Position numbers and translations under genes: made by a program. From Deltaproteobacteria bacterium (GTDB taxonomy: Bacteria; Desulfobacterota; Binatia; UBA1149; JAJCZL01), in assembly GCA_029262415.1 (NCBI GenBank), contig JAJCZL010000027.1, positions 62,001 to 126,000 on the forward strand: a stretch of DNA of 64,000 nucleotides, in the 5' to 3' direction. The notes beneath the pieces are model-generated. The model searched no databases and was not told the DNA's origin. It was given only the letters and a program-made list of their open reading frames with translations. This document shows positions 51,475-60,780 of the stretch, in pieces. The first letter of the stretch is position 1. Every line of letters begins with the position of its first letter.

Positions 51475-52536
51475 ATGGCGGAGGTCAAAGCCGGGCGAGT
51501 CTTGGTGGTGCGTCTTGGCGCGATCGGCGATTGCCTGCGTACGCTCCCCGCGGTGCGTCGCTTGCGGCGCGACAACCCGTTCGCGCGGATCGGCTGGTGC
51601 GTTGACCACTCGGTGTTTCCTGTTCTAGACGGTAACCCCAGCGTCAACGTTTTCCACGTTCTCGACAGGCGCGCGTTGCGAAGCGGGCCCAGATCGGCTC
51701 TGGTCGAAGCCCGCCGCATAGTCGAAGAGATCCGTGCGGAGAAATACGACACCGTTCTCGACTTTCACGGCCGCATTAAGTCGGGCCTGATCGGGCGTCT
51801 CTCGGGTGCGAAGACGCGTATCGGTTACGCGCGAAAAGATGTCGGCGAGCTCAACTGGCTCTTCAACAACGTTAAGGTCGAGTTGCCTGACACGTGGGAG
51901 AACCGCGTACTTCGTTTTCTCCATCTGCTCGAGCCGCTCGGCCTCGACACCACCTTCGATCCGTCAGATACCGGCGTCTGGGTCGCGCCGGGCGTCCGCG
52001 ACAGAGCGGAGCGTTGGTATGAGGAGGCGGGGCGGCCGCAGTTGGCGGTGTATCCGGGCACCAGCAAGGCACGCGAGCGCGACCGCTGGCCGTTGGCAAA
52101 GTGGGCGGAACTGTTAACCCGCCTCCACGGTGCGGGCGTCAGCTCGATGGTGTTCTGGGGCCCCGATGAACTCGACTTGGTTTCAGCCATCGCGCGCGAT
52201 GCCGGCGAGCACACGAGGTTCGCGCCACCGACCACTCTGCCGGAGATGGCGGCGATGATCGCGCGTTTCTCGTGTTATATCGGTTCCGACACAGCCGCTA
52301 TGCACATGGCATGGCTTCAGGGGGTGCCTACGGCGAGCTTCACCAGCCCGAAACCGGTGCGCACGTTCTCGCCGCTGGACCCGGTTCCGCACAGAATTCT
52401 ACGCGCCGAGCGCTATCTCCTCGACGCTGTACGCGAGAGCAAGCAGCCACGCGAGGTCGTCACCGAGGTCGAGGTGGGGGAGGCTTTCGATGCCGTCGTG
52501 TCGCTGTTAGGCTCGCCACAAGATGGCACTGCTTGA
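51475..52536 (+). CDS. glycosyltransferase family 9 (heptosyltransferase-like)
   Basis: About 353 residues of a GT-B fold GT9 enzyme, the family of ADP-heptose:LPS heptosyltransferases. Visible are the N-terminal GRVLVVRLGAIGDCLRTLPAVRRL, YDTVLDFHGRIKSG, and the nucleotide-sugar part PGTSKARERDRWPLAKWAEL followed by YIGSDTAAMHMAW (the D..xH motif). ATG 51475 is chosen (AGAAGAG upstream). GTG 51367 would add 36 residues of plausible coding sequence. The gene overlaps the DUF4254 gene by 14 bases, a common pairing in delta-type genomes. Confidence 0.88.
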   Translation: MAEVKAGRVLVVRLGAIGDCLRTLPAVRRLRRDNPFARIGWCVDHSVFPVLDGNPSVNVFHVLDRRALRSGPRSALVEARRIVEEIRAEKYDTVLDFHGRIKSGLIGRLSGAKTRIGYARKDVGELNWLFNNVKVELPDTWENRVLRFLHLLEPLGLDTTFDPSDTGVWVAPGVRDRAERWYEEAGRPQLAVYPGTSKARERDRWPLAKWAELLTRLHGAGVSSMVFWGPDELDLVSAIARDAGEHTRFAPPTTLPEMAAMIARFSCYIGSDTAAMHMAWLQGVPTASFTSPKPVRTFSPLDPVPHRILRAERYLLDAVRESKQPREVVTEVEVGEAFDAVVSLLGSPQDGTA

Positions 52537-53137
52537 GGCCGACAAGATCCCCGCGTTTCACGACGCCGCGTTGCAGGCGTGGTATGACAGCGACGGCAAC
52601 GCCATAGAGGATGCAGCTGATCCCGCGGCCGATAGCGCAGTCCGCAAACTCGTGCTCGAGCAACACCGGCGAAATTTCCGGCTGTGGAACTTGGAGGACG
52701 AAGCGCGGCGCACCGACTCGACCGACGTCTACATCGCCGACATTAAGCGCTCGATCGATAGCACCAACCAGCAGCGAAACGACCTGATCGAGAAAATCGA
52801 CGAAGCGATCCTAGCAGACCTTTCCGACCCCGACATCTTAAACGCCGAGCAGCACTCCGAGACGGCGGGAATGATGATCGATCGCTGCTCGATCCTAGCA
52901 CTGAAGATTCATCACATGCGCCTGAACGCCAAGCGTGCAGCCGATGATGAACTGGCGAATGAGTGCGGCGGCAAGGTCGAGGTGCTGACGGTTCAGCGTA
53001 CCGATCTTGCAGCCTGCGTCGGCCGATTGCTCGAGGATTTCGCGGTGGGCAAGCGGTTCTACAAGCTCTATCGTCAGTACAAAGCCTACAACGACCCCCG
53101 CTTGAATCCGGCGCTGCGCGGCAAAAACCGTGCTTAG
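52523..53137 (+). CDS. DUF4254 domain protein
   Basis: A 204-residue all-helical protein of DUF4254, usually encoded next to GT9 heptosyltransferases as here. It has a central helix pair with IADIKRSIDSTNQQRNDLIEKIDE and a C-terminal helix (FYKLYRQYKAYNDPRLNP). Function unknown, but context points to LPS core or surface-glycan work. Overlaps the GT9 gene by 14 bases. Confidence 0.85.
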   Translation: MALLEADKIPAFHDAALQAWYDSDGNAIEDAADPAADSAVRKLVLEQHRRNFRLWNLEDEARRTDSTDVYIADIKRSIDSTNQQRNDLIEKIDEAILADLSDPDILNAEQHSETAGMMIDRCSILALKIHHMRLNAKRAADDELANECGGKVEVLTVQRTDLAACVGRLLEDFAVGKRFYKLYRQYKAYNDPRLNPALRGKNRA

Positions 53138-53164
53138 CCGGGTTGTTCTCAGAGGAATGCCCGA

Positions 53165-54043
53165 TTGAAGGCTCCCACACCTGAGCAAATCACGATCCAA
53201 GCCAACGGTGTAGGCTTTGCCGCGCTCTCTTACGGAAGCGGCCCGCTCGCGATCTGTCTGCACGGGTTCCCCGACACCCCAGCGACCTTCGAGCATCAGC
53301 TGCCGTTGCTCCTCGAGGCCGGCTACCGGGTGGTCACCCCGTTCATGCGCGGCTATGCACCGACGCAAATACCCGCGGGCGGCTGTTATGAAGGTGCCAT
53401 GCTCGGGCGCGACGTTATCGCGCTGATCGATGCGTTGGGAGGCGCGCCTGCGCTGGTGGTCGGGCATGACTGGGGAGCGGTTGCGGCGTCACACGCAGCG
53501 CTGGCCGCGTCTGAAAAGATTCGCAAGTTGGTTACCATGGCGGTCCCGTGTGGTCCGGGTGTAGCCATCACTGCGATGACAAATTTCGAACAGCAGAAAC
53601 GGTTTTGGTACCAGTACCTGTTTACCCTGCCGATTGCGGAAACGCTGGTTGCGATGAACGACATGGCCTTTATCCGCGCTCTCTGGCAGAGCTGGTCTCC
53701 CTCCTGGAAGTTCGGCGAGGCCGAGATCGCTCCGGTACTCGAATGCCTGGGGACACCGGGCGTGCTCGCGGCGGCGTTGGCCTACTACAAGCCGATCTAT
53801 GATCCGGCCGTGCAAAACCCCGCGTTAGCAGCGGCTACGTCAGCGTGGGGGATAACGCCGATACAGGTCGAGACTCTGCACGTTCACGGTGCTGAAGACG
53901 GCTGTCTCGGGACAGAGACCTGTGAAGGGATGGAGAGCGTCTATCCGCAGGGGTTGGACTTACGCATTGTTGAAGGCGCTGGGCATTTCGTCCACCGAGA
54001 ACGGCCCGACGAAGTCAACGCGGTTCTGCGCGACTTCATATAA
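53165..54043 (+). CDS. alpha/beta-hydrolase, epoxide-hydrolase type
   Basis: A 292-residue alpha/beta-hydrolase. The oxyanion block HGFP (33-36), MRGYAPTQIP, and nucleophile elbow GHDWGA (100-105) have Asp102 as nucleophile, as in epoxide hydrolases and haloalkane dehalogenases. The final His is in GAGHFVHRERPDEV. The TTG start 53165 follows GAGGAATG. Substrate unknown; an epoxide from lipid or aromatic metabolism is plausible. Its stop is 45 bases from the convergent response regulator, with a hairpin in the gap. Confidence 0.88.
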   Translation: MKAPTPEQITIQANGVGFAALSYGSGPLAICLHGFPDTPATFEHQLPLLLEAGYRVVTPFMRGYAPTQIPAGGCYEGAMLGRDVIALIDALGGAPALVVGHDWGAVAASHAALAASEKIRKLVTMAVPCGPGVAITAMTNFEQQKRFWYQYLFTLPIAETLVAMNDMAFIRALWQSWSPSWKFGEAEIAPVLECLGTPGVLAAALAYYKPIYDPAVQNPALAAATSAWGITPIQVETLHVHGAEDGCLGTETCEGMESVYPQGLDLRIVEGAGHFVHRERPDEVNAVLRDFI

Positions 54044-54053
54044 GAGACAGCAG

Positions 54054-54075
54054 CCTCCCGGCTTGCGCCGGGGGG
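54054..54075. terminator. GC-rich hairpin between convergent genes
   Basis: A 9-bp stem (54054-54062 CCTCCCGGC with 54067-54075 GCCGGGGGG, one G-U pair) and four-base loop lie between the epoxide-hydrolase-type gene and the convergent response regulator. There is no T run. Confidence 0.5.
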
Positions 54076-54087
54076 CAACCCGCCCGT

Positions 54088-54519
54088 TTAGATGCTGGTG
54101 CCGACGGTGCCGAGGTCGCGGGTAATACGGCGCACCTTAAGCTGGGCTTGGACACGCTCGAGCAGTTCGGTGCGCGTGAAGGGTTTGCATATGAAATCGC
54201 TGACGCCGAGCTTCATGCCTTCGTGTCGGGTCTTGAAGTCGTCGAGGCCGGTCAGGAGGATGATCTGCACTTCTGCGTAACGTGGGTTTTGGCGGAGCTT
54301 TGCGCAGACCTCCAAGCCGGTCATGCCGGGCATCATCACGTCGAGCAGAACCAGGTCAACGTCCTCACGCGACAGAACCTCGAGGGCGTCCATGCCGGAG
54401 TTGGCGGTCAGTAAATTGTAGTTCTCTTTCTCGAGTAGACGCATGACGACCTTGGTCGAATCGGGGTCGTCGTCAACCAGAAGGATCGTGCCTTTGTCTT
54501 GGTTTGTTGCAGTAGTCAT
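54088..54519 (-). CDS. single-domain response regulator (CheY-like)
   Basis: A 143-residue receiver domain with no output domain. The acidic pair is in LLVDDDP, the phospho-acceptor is D60 in LVLLD, Thr/Ser is in LLTGLDD, and Lys is in FICKPF. It ends about 20 residues beyond the receiver. It follows, by 11 bases, a sigma-54 activator that lacks a receiver of its own, so the two may form a split NtrC-type system. Start ATG 54519. Confidence 0.93.
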   Translation of the reverse strand: MTTATNQDKGTILLVDDDPDSTKVVMRLLEKENYNLLTANSGMDALEVLSREDVDLVLLDVMMPGMTGLEVCAKLRQNPRYAEVQIILLTGLDDFKTRHEGMKLGVSDFICKPFTRTELLERVQAQLKVRRITRDLGTVGTSI

Positions 54520-54530
54520 CCGGCTGTTCC

Positions 54531-55523
54531 TCAGTAGTTGTATGCCTGCGGCGCCGTGTAGTCGGCGTCTCGCTTGCGGCGGAGTTTTGCGACGAGTGTC
54601 GTGCGCTTCAGGCCGAGCAATCTAGCGGCAGCCTGCTTGTTGCCTTTGGTGCGTCGAAGCGCTTCATCGATGATGCGGTTTTCGAACTCCTCGACTGCGG
54701 CGTTGAGGTCCATGCCTTCTTCGCTGAGTTTGGGACGCGGAATCTTCTTCTCGGATAGAAACGAGCGGATGTTTGCCGGTAATTGGTCGGGCCGTACCAC
54801 CGGAGAATCTGCGAGGATTACTAGGCGTTCGAGTGTGTTCTCGAGTTCACGTACGTTGCCGGGCCAGTCATACTCCCAAAGCAGCACCATGGCTTCTTCG
54901 GAGATCGTGATCGGGTAGGGACGTCCCTCGTTGTGCTTGTGGAGAAAGTGTTCGATGAGGATAGGAATATCTGATCGACGGTCACGAAGCGGCGGCAGCA
55001 TGATAGGAATGACCTGCAAGCGGTAAAAGAGGTCTTCGCGGAATCTACCCGCTTCGACTTCGTGTGCCAGGTCCTTGTTGGTTGCCGCGATGACCCGGAC
55101 ATCCACTTTGAAGGGCATGTCTGCGCCGACCGGACGGATCTCGCGGTCTTGAAGAACCCGCAGAAACTTTACTTGCATGACCGGATTCATCTCGCCGATC
55201 TCGTCGAGGAACATGGTTCCGCCGTGGGCAAGTTGAAACATTCCGGGCCGGTGGCCGATAGCGCCGGTAAACGAGCCCTTCTGGTGCCCGAACATTTCCG
55301 ACTCGAGTAAGTCGCCGGGGATAGTACCGCAATTCACCGCTACGAAGGGCTGCGCGTTGCGCAGGCTCTGCTCATGAAGTTTGCGAGCAACCAGCTCCTT
55401 ACCGGTCCCAGACTCGCCGCTTATGAGCACAGTCGTTTCCGTCCTGGCGACTTTCTGAATCAGATGGTGGAGTTTCTGAATCAGCGCGTGGGTGCCGATG
55501 ATCTGAGTCGTGTTCTGTGCCAT
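54531..55523 (-). CDS. sigma-54-dependent activator without receiver domain
   Basis: A 330-residue protein that begins directly with the AAA+ domain. It has Walker A GESGTGKE, the sigma-54-contact loop GSFTGA (usually GAFTGA), Walker B GGTMFLDEIGE, sensor I/II (FREDLFYRL, PGNVRELEN), and a C-terminal Fis-type helix-turn-helix (NKQAAARLLGLKRTTLVAKLR). It would open sigma-54 promoters. Control must come from elsewhere, most simply the adjacent lone receiver. ATG 55523 is the start. The frame upstream to 55709 has no receiver signature. Confidence 0.93.
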   Translation of the reverse strand: MAQNTTQIIGTHALIQKLHHLIQKVARTETTVLISGESGTGKELVARKLHEQSLRNAQPFVAVNCGTIPGDLLESEMFGHQKGSFTGAIGHRPGMFQLAHGGTMFLDEIGEMNPVMQVKFLRVLQDREIRPVGADMPFKVDVRVIAATNKDLAHEVEAGRFREDLFYRLQVIPIMLPPLRDRRSDIPILIEHFLHKHNEGRPYPITISEEAMVLLWEYDWPGNVRELENTLERLVILADSPVVRPDQLPANIRSFLSEKKIPRPKLSEEGMDLNAAVEEFENRIIDEALRRTKGNKQAAARLLGLKRTTLVAKLRRKRDADYTAPQAYNY

Positions 55524-55814
55524 TAAACCTTCCAGTCGGTGTCTACTTCTTGCCGGGCCGACAAAATCGTTGCCAGTACAAAAGTAACACTCACCCGCTC
55601 GCAGCCGCTGCAAAAACGTCCGCCCGCGTGTCAAATCCGCAGTGTTGTCGTCGTATACGGCGAATGAGCATGGCAAGCGATCTGTTGGTGGCCATGCTGG
55701 TCGGCGCAAACGGCGCGTGGTAGGCCTATCCTATCCCGAGGCGTGAGCCTGGCGTCGGTTTTTCGACGCGACCGTCAGCAGCGGGTGAGTACCCCACGTG
55801 GTGAACAAATAGCA

Positions 55815-56549
55815 ATGAAGATCGAACGAGTAGATGGACGAACCCCCGACCAGAACCGGACCGTTACGATTGAACCCGGGTACTTACAGAACCCTGAGGG
55901 CTCGGCGCTCATTTCTGTGGGCCAAACCCGTGTGATTTGTACGGCCTCGGTGGAGGAGGGCGTACCAAGGTTCTTGGCCGATAGCGGGCGAGGCTGGGTC
56001 ACCGCTGAGTACGGGATGTTGCCGCGCTCGACCGATACGCGCATGGACAGAGAGGCGGCACGTGGAAAAATCGGTGGTCGCACGATGGAAATCCAACGGC
56101 TTATCGGCCGCAGTTTGCGCGCAGTCGTTGATATGGAGCGGCTCGGGGAACGCACGATCAAGATCGATTGCGATGTCATCCAGGCTGACGGTGGTACCCG
56201 TACCGCGTCGATAACCGGAGCGTACGTCGCCATGGCGCTCGCGTGTCGCCGCCTCCGAAAGGAAGGACGGCTCACCGTTGATCCGTTGCCACGCGCAGTC
56301 GCTGCAGTCAGTGTCGGAGTTGTCGATGGCAACCCGCTGCTCGATCTCTGCTACAGCGAGGACTCGCGTGCCGAAGTCGATATGAACGTGGTGATGACCG
56401 ACGAAGAAGAGTTCGTTGAGATCCAGGGCACCGCAGAAAGCGTGACCTTTTCGAAGGCGGTGCTCGATTCGATGACGCGCCTTGCATGGACGGGCATCCA
56501 GGAGCTCTTTCAGGCCCAGCAAAAAGCGCTCTCGTCGGCCGCCGAGTAG
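55815..56549 (+). CDS. rph: ribonuclease PH
   Basis: A 244-residue phosphorolytic 3' exoribonuclease that trims tRNA ends. Visible family blocks are [53 protein letters not shown], and the phosphate-binding and acidic region [19 protein letters not shown] and [22 protein letters not shown] 55815 is the start. The rdgB gene follows, the usual rph-rdgB order, and two tRNA genes lie just after. Confidence 0.97.
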   Translation: MKIERVDGRTPDQNRTVTIEPGYLQNPEGSALISVGQTRVICTASVEEGVPRFLADSGRGWVTAEYGMLPRSTDTRMDREAARGKIGGRTMEIQRLIGRSLRAVVDMERLGERTIKIDCDVIQADGGTRTASITGAYVAMALACRRLRKEGRLTVDPLPRAVAAVSVGVVDGNPLLDLCYSEDSRAEVDMNVVMTDEEEFVEIQGTAESVTFSKAVLDSMTRLAWTGIQELFQAQQKALSSAAE

Positions 56550-56566
56550 GTGGCGTCATCGAGGTC

Positions 56567-57193
56567 GTGCTTGCAACCACCAACCGCGGCAAACTCGCGG
56601 ACTTCGCTAGGCTGTTCGCCGACACCGGGCTCTCGTTCTCGCTGCCCGAAGACCACGGTGTTCAGTTGGACGTCGAGGAGACCGGCACGACGTTCGCGGC
56701 AAACGCCTTGTTGAAAGCCGAGGTCACCCTAGAAGCGACCGGTCTCGCATCGCTTGCCGATGATTCGGGTCTCGCAGTTGATGCTCTCGGAGGCGCTCCC
56801 GGTGTGTACTCGGCACGTTACGCCGGGCCGGCGTGCGACGACCACGCAAACAATCGGAAAGTCATCGTCGAACTGGCGAAGGTCGCGCCAATGCCGTCTG
56901 ATGGAGCAGCACGGCTCCTGGATTCGGGGCGCGGCGCGGCGTTCGTGTGCGCCTTGGTGCTCGCCCTGCCCGACGGGCGTAGGTTCAGTGCCGCGGGCGA
57001 GTGTCGCGGCTTTATCCTCGACCAGGAGCGTGGCTCAAACGGATTCGGCTACGACTCGCTCTTCCTCCGCGCCGACCTCGGGTGCACCTTCGGCGAGGCG
57101 ACCCCGGAACAAAAGAATACCCGCAGCCATCGCGCTGCAGCAGTTAAAGCATTGCTTGAGGATCTGCGCCGCAACGGGCTTTTGCCGCGTTAA
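56567..57193 (+). CDS. rdgB: XTP/dITP diphosphatase (non-canonical purine NTP pyrophosphatase)
   Basis: About 208 residues of a RdgB/HAM1 enzyme that removes dITP and XTP from the nucleotide pool. Blocks seen are ATTNRGKLADFARLF, FAANALLKAE, LADDSGLAVDALGGAPGVYSARYAG, GFGYDSLFL and HRAAAVKALLEDL. The start is unclear. GTG 56567 gives MLATTNRGK, slightly short of the family's first strand, and no better canonical start follows the rph stop. ATG 56486 inside rph would add 27 residues. It is coupled in context to rph. Confidence 0.93.
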   Translation: MLATTNRGKLADFARLFADTGLSFSLPEDHGVQLDVEETGTTFAANALLKAEVTLEATGLASLADDSGLAVDALGGAPGVYSARYAGPACDDHANNRKVIVELAKVAPMPSDGAARLLDSGRGAAFVCALVLALPDGRRFSAAGECRGFILDQERGSNGFGYDSLFLRADLGCTFGEATPEQKNTRSHRAAAVKALLEDLRRNGLLPR

Positions 57194-57274
57194 ACCCATA
57201 TTTCCTGCCCGTTGTCGTCGTGGGTGGCCGGGCGCTGTTGAAAGACCGGCCCGCGTGCGCGAGAATCCAGGCCA

Positions 57275-57348
57275 CGGGGTGTGGCGCAGCTTGGTAGCGC
57301 ACCTGCTTTGGGAGCAGGGAGTCGGAGGTTCAAATCCTCTCACCCCGA
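57275..57348 (+). tRNA. tRNA-Pro(UGG)
   Basis: A 74-base cloverleaf. The acceptor CGGGGTG pairs with CACCCCG. The anticodon stem CCTGC/GCAGG encloses loop TTTGGGA with anticodon TGG, and the T arm GGAGG/CCTCT encloses TTCAAAT. The CCA end is not encoded. It lies about 80 bases after rdgB. Confidence 0.95.
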
Positions 57349-57427
57349 TTTTTCCACTCCTTCTGAGCGAGCCGGCGAGCTCTGAAGAATGTGTGGAAAA
57401 ATGTAGAGCATCGTACTCCACACTCCA

Positions 57428-57504
57428 GCGCCAGTAGCTCATCCGGATAGAGCACCGGCCTTCTAAGCCGGCGGTAGCAGGTTCGAGTCCTGCCTGGCGC
57501 GCCA
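57428..57504 (+). tRNA. tRNA-Arg(UCU)
   Basis: A 77-base cloverleaf. The acceptor GCGCCAG pairs with CTGGCGC, followed by discriminator G and an encoded CCA. The anticodon stem CCGGC/GCCGG holds loop CTTCTAA with anticodon TCT. The T arm is GCAGG/CCTGC around TTCGAGT. It is the second of two tRNAs 80 bases apart. Confidence 0.95.
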
Positions 57505-57655
57505 CCCCCCGTAACCCATGTCTCGGGTACGATATACCTATGCCGTGCTACTGTTGAGTTGGTTTGGCCTCGGCGCCGCACGGCCTTCTCGATTCCGATG
57601 CTCGGAGCCGTTTTTGCATGTATCGTATGGAATCAACCTTTTTGAGGTTCAACGG

Positions 57656-59125
57656 ATGCAACCCATGTTCAAGAAAATCGTTACTTTGATAGCCGCCACT
57701 GCCGTTTTGCCGCTAGTCGCTGTGCCGCCTGTATGGGCGCAAGCGACGCCGCTCGGCAGTGAGTTCCGTGTCAACACCCAAACCGCATATGGCCAAGAAA
57801 ACCCTTCAATTGCGGCCACATCCGCCGGCGGTTTCGTTATCGTCTGGGAGTCCGGTGGCGCTCAAGACGGCGATGCCTACGGGATCTTCGGCCAACGCTT
57901 CGATGCCTCCGGCACAGCGGTCGGCACTGAGTTTGCGGTCAACACCTACACCACCGGCGGACAGATCGAGGCTGTGGTTGATTCCGATGCGAACGGCAAA
58001 TTCGTGGTGGTGTGGCAAAGCGCTGGGCAGGATAGCTACGGTGCCGGCATTTTTGGCCAGCGCTACAATGCCGACGGCTCGGTCCTAGGCAGCGAGTTTA
58101 TGGTCAACACGTTCACGACCGGTGCACAGTCCGGACCCGAGGTCAGCATGGGGCTCGACGGAAGCTTTGTCGTCATGTGGAACGACGATGTCACCGAGGG
58201 CAACGGCAGCGGCGTATTCGCCCGGCGTTTCGATGCCGCCGGTGCGGCGGTCGGCGCGGAGTTTTTGCTCAACACTTTCACGACCGGCAACCAGAACGAC
58301 GTTGCTATCGGTATGGCCGCCGACGGCAGCTTTGTCGCCGCCTGGGTGAGCTCGTCCTTCGACGGCTCGGCTACGGGGATTGCCGCGCGTCGGTTCGACG
58401 CGTCCGGGGTTGCTGCAGCGCCCGAGCTTCTCGTAAACACCTACACCACCGGCTCACAGTCTCGCCCGAGTGTCGGCGTACGCGCTGACGGCTCGTTTGT
58501 GGTGGTCTGGGAGGGCTATGTCGACGCAGTAGCGCGCGCCGACATCTTCGGTCAGGCCTTTGACAACACCGGGGCTACGGTGGGTACGGAGTTTCTTGTT
58601 AACACTTTCACGACCGGCAACTCTGCGCAGTCTGCAGTTTCGTCGGAAGGCGACGGTTTTATCGCTACCTGGAGCAGCCTCGGTCAGGACGGCTCCGGCG
58701 ACGGCGTGTTCGCTCGTCGGTTCGGCGTCGACGGCACGCCTTTGAGTGATGAGTTCTTGGTTAACACGTTTACCGCCGGCGTCCAGCGCGACGCTGTTGC
58801 AGTCGAGACCGGTAGCTTTGTAGCTACATGGCTCAGCATCGGCCAGGATGGAGACGCGGGCGGTGTTTATGCCCAGCGCTTTGCCGGTCTCGCCGTGACC
58901 ACGACGACGACCTTGCCGCCGCCGGGTTGCGGCGATCCCAGCGGCGACGGCAACGTTACCGCCGGCGATGCGCTGCTGGTCTTGCAGGCCGCCGTCGGTG
59001 CGGGCGTGTGTCTACCCTGCATCTGCGATGTCAATGATGTTGGCGGCATCACCTCGACCGACGCGCTGCTGGTATTGCAAGCCGCCGTTGGACAACCGGT
59101 GACGTTGACCTGCCCGCCTTGCTGA
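57656..59125 (+). CDS. secreted seven-repeat propeller protein with dockerin-like tail
   Basis: A 489-residue exported protein. ATG 57656 (or 57665) follows GAGG; the signal peptide is about 1-27 (VPPVWAQA). Then come seven repeats of about 57 residues, each with E(F/L)xVNT(F/Y)TTG and a FVVVW strand and ending xIFGQRFDASG-like. Seven repeats suggest a seven-bladed propeller. A Thr/Pro linker (TTTTTLPPPG) leads to two dockerin-like units (DPSGDGNVTAGDALLVLQAAVG, then DVNDVGGITSTDALLV). No catalytic motif. It probably adheres or is displayed at the surface (inference). Style matches the anchor/dockerin protein at 2.8-4.6 kb. Confidence 0.78.
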   Translation: MQPMFKKIVTLIAATAVLPLVAVPPVWAQATPLGSEFRVNTQTAYGQENPSIAATSAGGFVIVWESGGAQDGDAYGIFGQRFDASGTAVGTEFAVNTYTTGGQIEAVVDSDANGKFVVVWQSAGQDSYGAGIFGQRYNADGSVLGSEFMVNTFTTGAQSGPEVSMGLDGSFVVMWNDDVTEGNGSGVFARRFDAAGAAVGAEFLLNTFTTGNQNDVAIGMAADGSFVAAWVSSSFDGSATGIAARRFDASGVAAAPELLVNTYTTGSQSRPSVGVRADGSFVVVWEGYVDAVARADIFGQAFDNTGATVGTEFLVNTFTTGNSAQSAVSSEGDGFIATWSSLGQDGSGDGVFARRFGVDGTPLSDEFLVNTFTAGVQRDAVAVETGSFVATWLSIGQDGDAGGVYAQRFAGLAVTTTTTLPPPGCGDPSGDGNVTAGDALLVLQAAVGAGVCLPCICDVNDVGGITSTDALLVLQAAVGQPVTLTCPPC

Positions 59126-59447
59126 GAAGCATCCCTGTCTATCGACGGACGCGCGTCCAAAAAAGGCTTGCGCGGCCGTCGTCGATGTAGCCAACAACTG
59201 GCACCACCAGGCCGCGTTTGCCTGTTGGAGTATGTCCGAGCGCAAACAACCACCGGCTGCGGGGAGGTTTAGCGCAGGCCGGTTGTAGAGGACAGTTATG
59301 GATTTGCCGTTGCAGACTTAACGCTTTTTTACATCCCGCGGGGTTGCCGTTTGATAGCATCACACAGGGTCGGCACAGCGCCTGACGCTGGGGTTGTGTG
59401 GCTATCCGTTGGGTGGTGGAGTTTCGCGTAGGTTGCTGAGGACGAAT
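59126..59447 (+). other. gene-free stretch upstream of the kinase operon
   Basis: No convincing frame lies on either strand. It includes a palindrome GGACGCGCGTCC followed by an A run near 59143-59160, and a slightly AT-richer part around 59310-59360 that could hold the kinase-operon promoter. I see no sigma-54 consensus (TGGCAC-N5-TTGC). Confidence 0.4.
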
Positions 59448-60779
59448 ATGGCTGTATCTGCGCCGTTTCATCGCCGAGAGGACAGTGGGCCTACCGGGGG
59501 CATGATGAGGATTTCTACTGGGCATCGCGGCGAAGAGTTTTCGGTACTCCTTGTAGAGGACAACCCAGGGGATGCATTCCTGTTGCAGGAAGCGGTCGAT
59601 AACGGGCGGTCTCCACTGTTTCGCTTCAAGCACACGGCGACGTTGACCGAGGCGATCGAGGTGCTGGACGCTACGCCGAATTTCGACGTTATGCTCGTGG
59701 ACCTGTCGCTGCCCGACAGTTTCGGGATCGACACTCTCCAACAAATCCGCGCATACGCGCCGACCACCCCGGTGGTGGTTCTTACCGGCCGTGACGACGA
59801 TCGGCTCGCGCTCGATGCGCTGCAGGCAGGCGCAGAAGACTATCTGACCAAAGGCGTCGTTGACGGCGGGACGCTTACGCGCGTGATTCGCCACGCGATC
59901 GAGCGCAGCCAGGCGACGCGCCGGATCCATGAACTGAACACAGAGTTACGCTCGACACTGGATGATCGGCTTGGAGAACTCAGCGCTACGCAAGAGCAAA
60001 ACATTCGCCACGAGCGCCTCACCGCGCTCGGAACCCTGGCCGGCGGCGTTGCGCACGAACTCAACAATCCGTTGATGGGCGTGATCAACCATATCCAATA
60101 CGCGATCAAGAAGCTCGGGCCGGAGGCGCAGGCGATCGAGAGTTCGTTGTCCGAAGCGCTCAAGTACTCGCGCAGATGTGCCGAGATTGTACATGACCTA
60201 CTGTCGTTTTCACGACGGGGAACAATAGTGCACATGCCGGGCGGCGTTGTCGGCGACATGAACACCGCCGTGCGCGAGGCGCTGCGCGATGCACGTGCAG
60301 CGACCGACGCCGCAGACATAGAGGTGCACTTGGAACTCGCCGAAGCGATCGCTGCTGTGGCCATAGACGAAAGCCGTCTGCGTCAAGTGATTCTGAACGT
60401 GATCTGCAATGCCTGCCAGGCAATGGACGGCTGCGAAGAGCGACGTTTAGTGTGTCGGACGGTGCCGGGGGATCGCGATGCGACCGTGTACATAGGCGAC
60501 ACCGGGCCGGGTATGGACGAGGAGACGTCAAGGAAAGTGTTCGACATGTTCTACACCACCAAAGCGCAAGGCGAGGGCACAGGAATCGGCTTGGCGCTGT
60601 GTCACAGCCTTATCGACAGTGTTGGTGGACGAATCTGGGTCGAATCCGTACCAGGCCGAGGCACGGTGTTTGCAGTTACAGTCCCTGCGGCAGCGGGCAC
60701 GACTGCGACTCACACGAGCGAAGACAACCCAACGGCGGAATACAGCCCAACGGCGGAAGAGAGTTTGACGGAGCATTGA
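59448..60779 (+). CDS. receiver-histidine kinase hybrid (receiver first)
   Basis: A 443-residue soluble kinase, ATG 59448 after GAGGA. The N-terminal receiver (about 32-150) has phospho-Asp D85 in MLVD and Lys in YLTKG. A coiled linker follows. The dimerisation helix has catalytic H203 in LAGGVAHELNNP. The ATPase domain has the N box NVICNACQAM, G1 DTGPGMDEE and G2 GEGTGIGLAL. The last residues are a short repeat (NPTAEYSPTAEES). A kinase with its receiver at the N-terminus and no sensor or membrane domain takes its input from a protein partner. It is first in an operon with a lone receiver and the KaiB-fusion gene. Confidence 0.93.
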   Translation: MAVSAPFHRREDSGPTGGMMRISTGHRGEEFSVLLVEDNPGDAFLLQEAVDNGRSPLFRFKHTATLTEAIEVLDATPNFDVMLVDLSLPDSFGIDTLQQIRAYAPTTPVVVLTGRDDDRLALDALQAGAEDYLTKGVVDGGTLTRVIRHAIERSQATRRIHELNTELRSTLDDRLGELSATQEQNIRHERLTALGTLAGGVAHELNNPLMGVINHIQYAIKKLGPEAQAIESSLSEALKYSRRCAEIVHDLLSFSRRGTIVHMPGGVVGDMNTAVREALRDARAATDAADIEVHLELAEAIAAVAIDESRLRQVILNVICNACQAMDGCEERRLVCRTVPGDRDATVYIGDTGPGMDEETSRKVFDMFYTTKAQGEGTGIGLALCHSLIDSVGGRIWVESVPGRGTVFAVTVPAAAGTTATHTSEDNPTAEYSPTAEESLTEH

Positions 60780-60780
60780 G

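Noticed and set aside
57035-57505. Minus-strand frame reading across the two tRNA genes
   Set aside because: It contains the well-known spurious peptide seen when tRNA genes are translated, and both tRNAs are certain. The frame at 57330-57581 is rejected for the same reason.
59126-59447. Sigma-54 promoter upstream of the kinase operon
   Set aside because: TGGCAC occurs near 59195 but is not followed by TTGC at the correct spacing.
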